Assembly: GCF_009792295.1 (NCBI RefSeq)
Contig: NZ_CP039934.1
Coordinates: 3,306,501 to 3,370,500, forward strand
Direction of reading: 5' to 3'
DNA: 64,000 nt
DNA from: Myroides fluvii
Lineage (GTDB): Bacteria; Bacteroidota; Bacteroidia; Flavobacteriales; Flavobacteriaceae
The position numbers and the translations under genes are program-made. How positions within the stretch are numbered: position 1 is the first letter of the stretch; each line of letters opens with the position of its first letter. This document shows, piece by piece, positions 26,901 to 34,757 of the stretch. The notes below the pieces were generated by a model. The model saw nothing but the letters and a program-made list of their open reading frames with translations, did no database searches and had not been told where the DNA came from.

Positions 26901-28377
26901 TAGAAGTATAAACAAAATCTTTTTTATCAATTAAAACTCCATTATTATCAAGTAATACACTTAACTGTAAACCAGAATAATGAACAATCAATAATACAAT
27001 ATATTGTGCCCTAACACTGTAAGAGCTAATTAAACTTCCTGTTTTTTCTAAAACACTAGCTTTATCATTTATCTCTGATATATAATCAAGAGCTTTAAGA
27101 TCCTCATCACATGGAATTACAATAGAGTTTAAATTACTATCCGTAAGTTTATTTTCATCAATAAAAGATGTTATTACATTATTTAATTTAAATACGTTTT
27201 GTTTATTATTATAGTTAAGAGAGAATGTTGGATAAACCTCTAAATTTTCGAACTCATTATTAACTATTTCTTCATAATCATTAAAAACATGATAAGTTTC
27301 TGTTGCAATAGTTCTATAAGGTAACCAAGACTTTTTATCTTCTTTCTTTAAAATTTCTATTAATCGACAATGAAGTTTAAATAATTTTTTAAAAACGAAA
27401 TCATTAATTGGTGATTCCGTACTATGGTTTCTGTTTTGGTCAAGTTCTAAACTTGCATGTGCTACAAATGGAAGTTCAAAAGGAATTTGGGTTTTAAAAA
27501 AATTATAAAGTACTTTATCACATAAAGATAAGTCCTTTGTAAAAGCTATTTTAACAGAATAGTGCTTAGCATCTAAGCCTTCATATTTACCTAATATTTC
27601 CTCATCAATAACTCCCTCATCTTCTATTATGTAATTTGCTTGATTTCCATGATAAACTACACCTACATCATGCGCTATACTTCTCGAAACTTCTATAACT
27701 TTTTCAAAACCATCTATTATAATGACAACTTTATTGATGTTTTTTAAAAACAATAATGTCATTACACTTATATCTTCTAATTGAAGCTTAATATCTTTTT
27801 CATAATTTTCATCATAATTTATTGATACCGTTGTTGTATAATTATGAGTTGTCTTGAGGTCTTCTATAATTCCACAATTCAACAATGGGATTGGATATAT
27901 ACTAGACTTTAGTCTACGTTTTTCTCTAATTGTATTTAAATCATCTTCAGAGTATTTTAAGGTTTCTAAAAGTACTTCCTTCTTATTAGATTCTTTAAAT
28001 GCAACTACAAAACCATTACTGATTATATTAATTCCTTTTGCCCAGTTTACAATAGAGCGAAACCCCAATCCTTTATTACCAATATAGCCAGAAGAAACCT
28101 TGGATGACAATCCTGGATATAATAATGAGTCATAACCCTCTAAAGAAAATGGATTTCCTCCGATATTGCTTATTTCTAAATAGCAATTTTCAGTATCAAG
28201 ATTTATCACAACTGTATGTGCTCCTTCATCTTCACAATTTTGAAACATCTCCAACAATTGTCTACCATTATAGCCCTTATTTGTGTCTAGTTCTGTTTTG
28301 TAAAGGCTTAAAAGTGACTTTATGTCTGTAAAGCTTTCTAGTCGTTTATTAATAGCATCTTGTACTTTTTGTCTCAT
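23941..28377 (-). CDS. Sacsin-like GHKL ATPase with C-terminal DUF3883, nested in the hsd operon
   Basis: 1478 aa. The N-terminus is a GHKL/Hsp90-type ATPase of the Sacsin kind: the N-box LLEMFQNCEDEGA (residues 41-53) has E43, N47 and D50, and GYIGNKGLGFRSIVNWA (97-113) is the lid/G-rich segment. The next ~1200 residues are helical with no clear motif. The C-terminus (about 1358-1455) is a DUF3883-type, nuclease-like domain with E1367, HYD1396 and YVE1411-C-K1413, the PD-(D/E)XK pattern. It lies 36 bp after hsdS and overlaps hsdR by 17 bp, so it must be co-expressed with the R-M enzyme. A defence role is likely; the mechanism is unknown. Confidence 0.8.
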   Translation of the reverse strand: MRQKVQDAINKRLESFTDIKSLLSLYKTELDTNKGYNGRQLLEMFQNCEDEGAHTVVINLDTENCYLEISNIGGNPFSLEGYDSLLYPGLSSKVSSGYIGNKGLGFRSIVNWAKGINIISNGFVVAFKESNKKEVLLETLKYSEDDLNTIREKRRLKSSIYPIPLLNCGIIEDLKTTHNYTTTVSINYDENYEKDIKLQLEDISVMTLLFLKNINKVVIIIDGFEKVIEVSRSIAHDVGVVYHGNQANYIIEDEGVIDEEILGKYEGLDAKHYSVKIAFTKDLSLCDKVLYNFFKTQIPFELPFVAHASLELDQNRNHSTESPINDFVFKKLFKLHCRLIEILKKEDKKSWLPYRTIATETYHVFNDYEEIVNNEFENLEVYPTFSLNYNNKQNVFKLNNVITSFIDENKLTDSNLNSIVIPCDEDLKALDYISEINDKASVLEKTGSLISSYSVRAQYIVLLIVHYSGLQLSVLLDNNGVLIDKKDFVYTSKTNDNINLKVPKYSSIKFIKSELFAALVIALDLNEENNKSRALADKLSKLSNAHSFEPQVVVKKIISETNNLLENGGNSNEIIKEFYIVLFHNYSLRDENPKLEYDSIIPCLNVKGEIVDIKKLVLSDEFEDRKRFLSIFEELYKDEDIITSISDLGLTGDKEHIQSFLVWLGINKNFVIYLTNNNVSSAYKSYLLSKCELISPSFEIYDIKLFERFLSNDKLTISKLLQFLSLDETIKEIFNGFQNTKSHEERLSYFYRTTKIVYSFQNYIFFQINQKFNISDYLITTKRDEEWFNPFKVDYEYLLESSGLERREIERILKFFGAKDNFNDLSIGHLRSKTIELSEKNNHKGAQVFYKNLVGHYKQNQQQINDIKLYAKKGNTIVVEESRRIYYSDRIQLPENLTNEFPILYYPARSGGMTAIELFSLVDLNDLDLKIIDTKDNVEASSLFEAFIKEIKPFILAHRLDKISSSKVKENQALLLNKLSIKICSYLSCSLNNNPFYIEDFNYVIADDIFYFKIPNNIKIDELKSKKIFADNLSDLFLKLFDTQEEKRIFESVIRQSKEDNLYDLNNIADGLYEEALILLGEISSRLSIWKSISKVLDIDFSDTNENSLDVWIRTQFPNLDTFELFNSAQNIEELSKIRNVFEVLGVNLKTYNNISDTPISFNNLFLKELNSYWATKKKEVKNQLWHQLKNKNRDHQSIFLNQLKDIETLDITLDYEIKENTLDYNKYIVDKLYVLLPDYKFDLTSESKLDYDSIQLNTDANFNFDELQLLKSNLSIESLKYFDGNIDFIRKWLESHKNDTLLIKENTKKEFTILNSTEPECINDFSVIINSSILSQETKFDSGPWLGKTSSELSNSGKKELGNDVEKIVVNYLNKALNTKDVDHVSKTNEGLHYDIKYFDTDLNIVKYVECKYFNGYNFLLSREEKQFADANIEQYEIWLVDKDLKIYPIRDIRELGDLSPANYKVKIKIDINDNTI

Positions 28378-28413
28378 TCTAAAACTAATCTCTGGTTAAT
28401 ATACTTTGTTAAT

Positions 28414-29646
28414 CTAAAAAACCTTTACTTTACCTGTAACTACATCGTTAATTAAGCTTTGTTTGTATTCTTTTAGTTTGGTTATTTGCTCTTGCTTTTG
28501 CACAATGGCTTGGTCTATTTTAGATATTACTTCGTCCAAATAAGCAACAATTTGTTCTTGTTCTTGAATTGGGGGAAATGCTAATAAACTATTAGCTATA
28601 TGATTAAAGTTAATAGTTTGTCTAACACCAGAACCTAATAATTTCATATATGAAACATCATATTGATGTAAAAACCATCTGTAAAATTCTTTATTTATTC
28701 CTTTAACATCTTGCAAAACGATATACCCTGAACTTACAACAACATTTATTGCAGAGAGAGCAATTCTTAGACTAATTAAATCATAATTTAAATTTAAAGG
28801 ATTAATTAAGAAATCGCCTTCTAATACTTCTTGATATGAAGCTTTCGTTGATTCAAGAATTTTTTCGTCATTTTTATAAATAACTTTACCAAAACTTATT
28901 GACCCAGCCGATAAAGTGGAATTTAATGTTTTAGGCTTCTCTCTAAAAATATGTTTAAGTTTAACTATTTCCCAATGCTCAGGAATTTCACCAATCCATT
29001 CTACACCAGAATCTTTTGTTGGAGCACTAGTATCAAAACCTTTGGTAACAGCTTGATGTATTTTGGCTTGGCGCAGTTCTTTCAGCTTTTCTATTTGTTG
29101 CTCTTTGGTTTGCACTAAGGCTTCAATTTTAGCTATTTTTTCATCTAAGAAACTGGCAATGGCTTCTTGTTCTTGGATTGGGGGAAATGCTAATAAACTA
29201 TTAGCTATATGATTAAAGTTAATAGTTTGTCTAACACCAGAACCTAATAATTTCATATATGAAACATCATATTGATGTAAAAACCATCTGTAAAATTCTT
29301 TATTTATTCCTTTAACATCTTGCAAAACGATATACCCTGAACTTACAACAACATTTATTGCAGAGAGAGCAATCCTTAGACTAATTAAATCATAATTTAA
29401 ATTTAAAGGATTAATTAAGAAATCACCTTCTAATACTTCTTGATATGAAGCTTTCGTTGATTCAAGAATTTTTTCGTCATTTTTATAAATAACTTTACCA
29501 AAACTTATTGACCCAGCCGATAAAGTGGAATTTAATGTTTTAGGCTTCTCTCTAAAAATATGTTTAAGTTTAACTATTTCCCAATGCTCAGGGACATTTC
29601 CAATCCAGTCAATGCCGCTATCTTTATAGTGTTTGTACTTTTGCAT
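28414..29646 (-). CDS. hsdS: Type I specificity subunit HsdS with two identical target-recognition domains
   Basis: 410 aa. It directs the type I enzyme to its bipartite DNA site. The layout is: N-terminal KDSGIDWIGNVPEHW; TRD1 about residues 20-157; a central coiled coil (IAKIEALVQTKEQQIEKL); TRD2 about 223-360; and a C-terminal coiled coil (ISKIDQAIVQKQEQITKL). TRD1 and TRD2 are identical in amino-acid sequence (offset 203 residues) from EHWEIVKLKH to FPPIQEQE. Most HsdS have different TRDs and an asymmetric site; this one should read the same half-site twice. It starts 2 bp after hsdM. Confidence 0.93.
   Translation of the reverse strand: MQKYKHYKDSGIDWIGNVPEHWEIVKLKHIFREKPKTLNSTLSAGSISFGKVIYKNDEKILESTKASYQEVLEGDFLINPLNLNYDLISLRIALSAINVVVSSGYIVLQDVKGINKEFYRWFLHQYDVSYMKLLGSGVRQTINFNHIANSLLAFPPIQEQEAIASFLDEKIAKIEALVQTKEQQIEKLKELRQAKIHQAVTKGFDTSAPTKDSGVEWIGEIPEHWEIVKLKHIFREKPKTLNSTLSAGSISFGKVIYKNDEKILESTKASYQEVLEGDFLINPLNLNYDLISLRIALSAINVVVSSGYIVLQDVKGINKEFYRWFLHQYDVSYMKLLGSGVRQTINFNHIANSLLAFPPIQEQEQIVAYLDEVISKIDQAIVQKQEQITKLKEYKQSLINDVVTGKVKVF
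28571..28983. repeat. TRD2-coding direct repeat inside hsdS
   Basis: A 413-bp block repeated at 29180-29592 (offset 609 bp) with only two differences, both synonymous (CAATTC versus CAATCC; AATCGC versus AATCAC). Confidence 0.95.
29180..29592. repeat. TRD1-coding direct repeat inside hsdS
   Basis: The partner of 28571-28983. The two silent differences show that the copies have existed separately for some time or that conversion is incomplete. Confidence 0.95.
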
Positions 29647-29648
29647 GA

Positions 29649-31988
29649 TTAGAATTTAAGAATTTCACTTAATAAACCATCACCTTGTTCTTCTAAAGCT
29701 AATAAATCGGTTTTAATAGCTTTAATACTTCGCAACGGTGTATGCTGGTAGAAGTATTTGTTGAACGAAATTTCGTAACCAATTTTCACCGAATCTAAAT
29801 TAATCCAAGCTTCATCTACGTACGGAATTACTTCACGATTGAAATACTTTAAGATTTCTTCGTTTAACGAAATTTGTTCGCTATCACGTAGATCGGTTTC
29901 TGTTTCGTAGGTGACAAATTCCCCCACTTTTGTAGTTGGATAATAACCAAAAAATGATAAGTCATTTTCTTTACATCCTAATCTATCTAATAATTGAGTT
30001 AATTTATCTCCTGAAAGCTTTTCAACTTTCTTAACTACTTTTTCTGCTTGTGCATCGTAGGTAGAAATGGCATTTAAAATAACTTTCTTATCTGTTGCTG
30101 AAAGATTCAATTTATTTTTCTTTACAACATCATCTATTAAAGCAGAAAATGCATTGAAGTTTGTAAATACTTCATTACCGATTAACTTCCAAAGCGATTG
30201 AGCTGCATCATAAATTGCCTTTGGTTTTTCCCAAGTTACTTTATCAACTAATCTATTAAGCTGTTTTTTATTTAAGTCCCAATCTTCTTTTTCGGCACGT
30301 TTATAAATCGCTGTTTCCTCAGCAACTAAATCTTCGTAAATAGCTTCTCCATAAGTTTCATAAAGCATTTTCATAGGCGTAGCCAACGATTTTTCGAAAC
30401 GTAAATCAGCCATTGCTTCTGCTGTAAATTGTGAACGTAAACGTTTAGGTCGTTCAATATTTACTTTATAATAACCAAAATCGCTATTTTTAAAACGTTT
30501 TATTTTAAGATCTGATTCTTCTGTGCTTTTAGAAAGATTATTTAAATATGCTTTAGCTATTTCTTGAATTTGTTGACTTGTTAATTCACAATTTTTTAAA
30601 CCTAAATTTTTTCTTAGTTTTTGATACAGGTTGTTAGCATCTAATAACTGAACATACCCTTGGCGGTCTTTAGGTTTATTGTTATTTAATAACCAGATAT
30701 AAGTTGTAATACCTGTATTGTAAAACATATTATTAGGTAATTGTACAATAGCATCTAATAAATCGTTTTCAATAATATAACGACGAATGTTAGATTCTCC
30801 TGAACCAGCATCACCTGTAAATAAAGATGAACCGTTATGAACTGATGCAATTTTACTTCCTACCTTATTAGCAGAGGCAGGTTTCATTTTATCAACCATT
30901 TCCATCAAAAACAACAACTGTCCGTCAGAAGTTCTTGGTGTAGCATCAACAGTTTCCCAGTTTCCCCAATAATCTTTTAATTTAAATTGGAAGCGGCTGT
31001 CAATAACTTCCTTTCCGTCTTTTATATATTTAACTTCTGTTGCCCAAGATTTTCCGTACGGAGGATTAGATAACATAAAGTCGAATTTCATATTTGAGAA
31101 TTCATTGGTGCTCAAAGTAGAACCTACACGAATGTTTTCAGGATCTTTACCTTTAATCATCATATCTGATTTACAGATAGCGTAGGTTTCATCATTGATT
31201 TCTTTTCCATACAAATACACGTCACCCGCATATTTAATATGAGATTCTTCTACCAAATAATTTTCACTTTCAGTTAGCATTCCACCACTTCCACAAGCTG
31301 GATCATAAATGGTAATAATGCTTGGTAAAGAATTTTTTAAAGGTTCAAAGACCAAAGTAGTCATTAACTGAATTACTTCACGTGGCGTAAAGTGCTCGCC
31401 AGCTTCTTCGTTATTTTCTTCGTTAAATTTTCGAATTAACTCTTCAAAAACATAACCCATTCCTAAATTTGATAAGGCTGGAAGCATTCTTCCTTCTGGA
31501 TCATTCTTTTCAAAAGGAGTTAAATTAATATATGGTGAAGTGAATTTCTCTAGCACATCCAGTAAAACATCTTTACTTGCCATGTGTTGAATTTGAGAAG
31601 ATAACTTAAACTTTTCTATGATTTCCTTTACATTCGAAGAAAATCCGTTTAAGTATTCTTCGAAATTAGCTACTAATTTTTGTTGCGAATTTGTTGCCGT
31701 ACCACGCAATTTTTCCATGGTCCAAGTTGAAGTATTATAAAATACATAACCTGTGGAAGATTCAAGTCCTTTAGGATCGAGTTCAATCTGATCTAAATCT
31801 TCTCTTTGAAAACGAACTTCTTCTAGTACTTTATCCTTTGTTGGTTCTAATAGCGCATCAATACGGCGTAAAACTACAAAAGGTAAAATAATATCGCGGT
31901 ACTTACCGCGTACGTAAACATCTCTTAAACAATCATCGGCTATAGACCAGATGAAACTAACTAATTTATTATGGGAATTATGAGTCAT
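29649..31988 (-). CDS. hsdM: Type I DNA adenine methyltransferase subunit HsdM
   Basis: 779 aa, longer than classic ~500-aa HsdM because of a C-terminal extension (about residues 540-779). The extension carries charged helices and is common in this subgroup. It methylates N6-adenine in the HsdS-specified site. The N-terminal HsdM_N helical domain is about residues 10-150. The SAM motif is DPACGSGG (229-236), and the catalytic motif NPPY (308-311) is intact. It is the first gene of the operon hsdM-hsdS-ATPase-hsdR-DUF6615-like. The terminator at 32368-32414 separates it from the XRE gene, so it needs a promoter within 31989-32367. Confidence 0.95.
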   Translation of the reverse strand: MTHNSHNKLVSFIWSIADDCLRDVYVRGKYRDIILPFVVLRRIDALLEPTKDKVLEEVRFQREDLDQIELDPKGLESSTGYVFYNTSTWTMEKLRGTATNSQQKLVANFEEYLNGFSSNVKEIIEKFKLSSQIQHMASKDVLLDVLEKFTSPYINLTPFEKNDPEGRMLPALSNLGMGYVFEELIRKFNEENNEEAGEHFTPREVIQLMTTLVFEPLKNSLPSIITIYDPACGSGGMLTESENYLVEESHIKYAGDVYLYGKEINDETYAICKSDMMIKGKDPENIRVGSTLSTNEFSNMKFDFMLSNPPYGKSWATEVKYIKDGKEVIDSRFQFKLKDYWGNWETVDATPRTSDGQLLFLMEMVDKMKPASANKVGSKIASVHNGSSLFTGDAGSGESNIRRYIIENDLLDAIVQLPNNMFYNTGITTYIWLLNNNKPKDRQGYVQLLDANNLYQKLRKNLGLKNCELTSQQIQEIAKAYLNNLSKSTEESDLKIKRFKNSDFGYYKVNIERPKRLRSQFTAEAMADLRFEKSLATPMKMLYETYGEAIYEDLVAEETAIYKRAEKEDWDLNKKQLNRLVDKVTWEKPKAIYDAAQSLWKLIGNEVFTNFNAFSALIDDVVKKNKLNLSATDKKVILNAISTYDAQAEKVVKKVEKLSGDKLTQLLDRLGCKENDLSFFGYYPTTKVGEFVTYETETDLRDSEQISLNEEILKYFNREVIPYVDEAWINLDSVKIGYEISFNKYFYQHTPLRSIKAIKTDLLALEEQGDGLLSEILKF

Positions 31989-32367
31989 GGAGTATATTCT
32001 ACTTTAATAAAAGGTAAATGTATGACTTGTTAAAGATTTTAAAAAGATAAAACATAGAAAAACAAAGGAAAGTTAATAGTTATTCATTATAAGAAAGAAA
32101 AACGGGACTTTCTGCATAACGGTTTTTCTCTACATCGCATCTGAAAATATCTACAAACAGAAGCTACCATTTTCGTAACAAAAAACTAAGAATCTTCTCA
32201 ATACACCCAAAAGCCATAAACTTGCGTCTGTATCTAATACTGTTTTAACAAATGATCAAAACGTATAATAAAACACTCCATCCATAAAAGAAATTCTGTA
32301 CGAGAAGAAAAGGATTGATAGAAAAGAACATAAAATCGAAATAAAGAGTAATAGGCCTATAACAAAA
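31989..32367. other. Intergenic region upstream of hsdM, with a short coding relic
   Basis: It should contain the hsdM promoter, which I cannot place. A minus-strand frame ending with TAG at 32234-32236 encodes RTEFLLWMECFIIRFDHLL, homologous to the relic at 33013-33228. Confidence 0.5.
32234..32345 (-). pseudogene. Short coding relic (FLLW...RFDHLL), copy 1
   Basis: About 35 open codons, with no convincing start, ending FDHLLKQY-stop. DNA and protein resemble 33013-33228. The family is unknown. Confidence 0.4.
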
Positions 32368-32414
32368 ATTAAATAAAAGAGCACTGTTTTTTGAACAGTG
32401 CTCTTTTATTTAAT
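32368..32414 (-). terminator. Very long terminator stem overlapping the XRE gene stop
   Basis: A perfect 21-bp stem (ATTAAATAAAAGAGCACTGTT and its complement) with a 5-nt loop. The stop codon of the 88-aa regulator (32406-32408) lies inside the stem. It separates the regulator transcript from hsdM. Confidence 0.9.
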
Positions 32415-32672
32415 TTCAAAATTCTTTATAAAAATAGGATCTTTAAAAAAATCTGTTAGACTTATTTTCATTGCATCACAGAAATCAGACAAGGTATAAA
32501 TCGTTATTCCACGATTCTCACCTAGATTTGTCCATCGATTAATAGCCTGTCTATCTTTTTCAGAAAGATTTGCTAACTCAACTTTCGTCAAGTTCTTTTC
32601 TTTAATTAGAAAATTAATCCTACTCTTAATCTTGTCACGTAATTCTTTATCTCTATCCTTTAATTTCGCCAT
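32406..32672 (-). CDS. Small XRE-family regulator upstream of the type I R-M operon
   Basis: 88 aa. The HTH spans about residues 20-65 (LIKEKNLTKVELANLSEKD...INRW...ITIYTLSDFCDAMKISLTDFF), the typical Cro/C1 pattern ending in SLTDFF. Its size and position resemble R-M controller (C) proteins, but control of hsdM is inference. A perfect 11-bp inverted repeat with a 2-nt spacer lies 31 bp upstream of the start (32703-32726) and is a likely autoregulatory operator. The gene ends in its own strong terminator. Confidence 0.8.
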   Translation of the reverse strand: MAKLKDRDKELRDKIKSRINFLIKEKNLTKVELANLSEKDRQAINRWTNLGENRGITIYTLSDFCDAMKISLTDFFKDPIFIKNFEIK

Positions 32673-33012
32673 GAAACAATATTAAAATTAATTCTTCTTT
32701 ACATTGTAAACCATTTGGTTTACAATTTTTTTTATATTACATTTGTAATAGTCATCCTTTCTTACTTCTTTGTAAGCTAAAGAAATAGTCTCGATGACAT
32801 ACATAATATTACCTAAAGCTTATCTATTTCTCTACTCGAAAACTGGCACTTTTCATTTAACAACGAGGCAATAAGTAATTTAGTTATGAGCTTTGCTTAT
32901 AAAATATCCGAAATTTTCACTTTCAAAACCTGATTCCTCCCTCCATTTTTTTCCTCAATTTCAATTAAAAGTACTTGCTTATCCAACAGGGTAAACTGAT
33001 CTAACATAAAAA
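32673..33012. other. Intergenic region carrying regulator operator sites
   Basis: It contains the palindromes at 32703-32726 and 32735-32750 (see separate entry). No gene is seen in the remainder. Confidence 0.5.
32703..32750. promoter_or_regulatory. Two palindromic operator candidates upstream of the XRE gene
   Basis: ATTGTAAACCA-TT-TGGTTTACAAT (32703-32726) is a perfect 11-bp inverted repeat. TATTACA-TT-TGTAATA (32735-32750) is a perfect 7-bp inverted repeat with the same 2-nt spacer. Both lie within 80 bp upstream of the 88-aa regulator start. Confidence 0.7.
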
Positions 33013-33228
33013 TCAACTTCCTTTCCAATCCTCTACATGAGAATAGATGATTTGCTGTTTGTTCATCTCTTTAGTATTTGAAGTAAACTTACTATAGTTT
33101 GAGTTTATAGGGAGATTTTTTATATGTTCTAACAAATGATCAAAGCGCATCATAATACGCTCAATCCATAAAAGGAATTCAGTGCCAGAAGAAAAGAATT
33201 GAAAGAAAGTAATAGAAATTAAAAACAG
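33013..33228 (-). pseudogene. Short coding relic (FLLW...RFDHLL), copy 2
   Basis: An open minus-strand frame of ~70 codons without a clear start: SSGTEFLLWIERIMMRFDHLL ... IIYSHVEDWKGS-stop (33013-33015). It is homologous to 32234-32345. Each copy lies just downstream of an XRE gene, so the regulator plus relic unit appears duplicated. The family is unknown. Confidence 0.45.
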
Positions 33229-33305
33229 CGCTCCTTTAACAGTGCTTTTTCAATTATTTCTTTATGAAAGATATACAAATACAATTATGAGTTATTTATA
33301 TTCAG

Positions 33306-33650
33306 TTACTCAATAATGCCTAATATTTCATTTAATGGAAATTCGTTATTAGAATATTCCTCTAGCTGTTTAAAAAAACTAGATAGGCTAATATTCTCAT
33401 AATGTAATATCACGTATAAAACTGATAGAGGAATATTATATCCCTCCTCTCTTACAAGCTTTTGTATGGTTGAATGAGAAATACCGCATTTAGCTTGATA
33501 TTTTCTTTGCGACACCTTATTATTTTCCTCATCTGTACTAAACTTATAAATATATTTTTGAGTAATAAAATTGCATACAAGTTTATTAGCAAATTTAAAT
33601 AAATCTTTATTATCAACTTTATTTTTAATATTCTGTTGCTCTTTATCCAT
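33306..33650 (-). CDS. XRE-family transcriptional regulator
   Basis: 114 aa from the ATG at 33648-33650 (MDKEQQNIKNK). A longer frame from TTG at 33686 exists but would run up to the palindrome. The HTH is about residues 55-100 (VSQRKYQAKCGISHSTIQKLV ... LYVILHYENISLSSFF), the Cro/C1 layout seen in the 88-aa regulator. The 13-bp-arm palindrome at 33689-33716 lies 38 bp upstream of the ATG. Target genes are unknown; autoregulation and control of the island are plausible. Confidence 0.75.
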   Translation of the reverse strand: MDKEQQNIKNKVDNKDLFKFANKLVCNFITQKYIYKFSTDEENNKVSQRKYQAKCGISHSTIQKLVREEGYNIPLSVLYVILHYENISLSSFFKQLEEYSNNEFPLNEILGIIE

Positions 33651-33688
33651 AATAGTATATTTTTTCAAAAGAGCACTTTTTTTCAAAC

Positions 33689-33716
33689 ATTATTGGAGTC
33701 GAACGACTCCAATAAT
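33689..33716. promoter_or_regulatory. Perfect palindromic operator candidate
   Basis: ATTATTGGAGTCG-AA-CGACTCCAATAAT has 13-bp arms and a 2-nt spacer. It overlaps the expected -33 region of the minus-strand regulator promoter. T-rich DNA is on the wrong side for a minus-strand terminator, so an operator is preferred. Confidence 0.7.
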
Positions 33717-34757
33717 AAAAAAAAGCTTATATTTGTGTATTATTGTTCGTTTTTAAAGGCGCAATATTTGAAATATTCTTTTAAAAATCAGAAGCTATTA
33801 CTTATAATCTAACTCTGAAAACTGATAATTTACAAGCAACGAGTGGATAAGTTAATCTATCTGTTATATGGTATACCAATACCTCAAAGCAGTAATAAGG
33901 AGTACTCATCGAAAGTAATCTTTAAAACATACCACATCCCTCTTCTTCCTACCGTCTCCCAATTAGGTCTATAGAAGTTTAAAAACAAAGGTAGATTTGT
34001 TTAGTCTTGGCATTTTGATAAATCCTTGCAATACCCTATCGATCCTTACTGAACTTATTCCAATGTTCGATTCGAGATTTTGTCAGGTAGTACATTGGAT
34101 GAAACAACAAAAAAGTAGCTACTACACTTACGTTTAACCGATCATTCCATTTTAGTTGAACTAAATCGTATCGATGTAGATTGGTTTTACATTCATGCTT
34201 TAATGTTAGCCGCCTACCCTATTCCCTATTTAGTTCGCCTTATAACAGCTGTTGCGCTAGATCTAAAACAGTTTTTAGATGCGTACAGGATCACGATTGC
34301 CTTTGAGTCTCAGTATGTATTATTCCTCTCATTCAACTAAAAAAGCAGGAGGCCTGGATTAGTTCGTACCACGCAAAGGCAATGAAATAAGTCTCCCCGA
34401 CTGTTTATGTAGTAATCACCCCTTAAAACAATTCAATATGGAAGAAAATCGCTTGCTCAAGGGCTTTACCCGGGTTGGTTTATCTAGGCTTAGCCCGTAG
34501 TGAGCATGTAAACAAAAACAAAAAAATAGGATGGCTTAAAGGGATTTTAAGTGGTGCTATCCATCTAGGACTATCTCCTTGCGCTAGTTTGCAATTTGGG
34601 AGATCGGCTTTAGCGCTTGGGGATAGTTTGGATCAAAAACAGGTATGAATCACATCATACCCATTCACTAACCGTTTGATAAAAGCTTGTTTACGCACTA
34701 GGGCCATAAGAGTTTTTATGCCTTACAAGCAGGTATATCAAAATTCATTATACTAGC
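33717..34757. other. Decayed coding DNA between the defence island and the SusC operon
   Basis: There is no intact gene in ~1 kb. Plus-strand open stretches look like protein fragments: around 34130-34340 a frame with VELNRIDVDWFYIHALML ending LSFN-stop; around 34440-34500 MEENRLLKGFTRVGLSRL-stop; and around 34530-34647 IGWLKGILSGAIHLGLS ending at TGA. They are in different frames and have no recognised family. GC content is higher than in the defence island, as in the following operon. The promoter of the SusC operon should be near the right end. Confidence 0.5.

Noticed and set aside
28571..29592. Assembly error duplicating the hsdS TRD
   Set aside because: Two silent base differences between copies and different flanking coiled coils argue for a genuine duplication, though long reads should confirm.
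33651..33686. TTG start extending the XRE gene upstream
   Set aside because: It would run the coding region up to the palindrome; the ATG at 33648-33650 is more likely.
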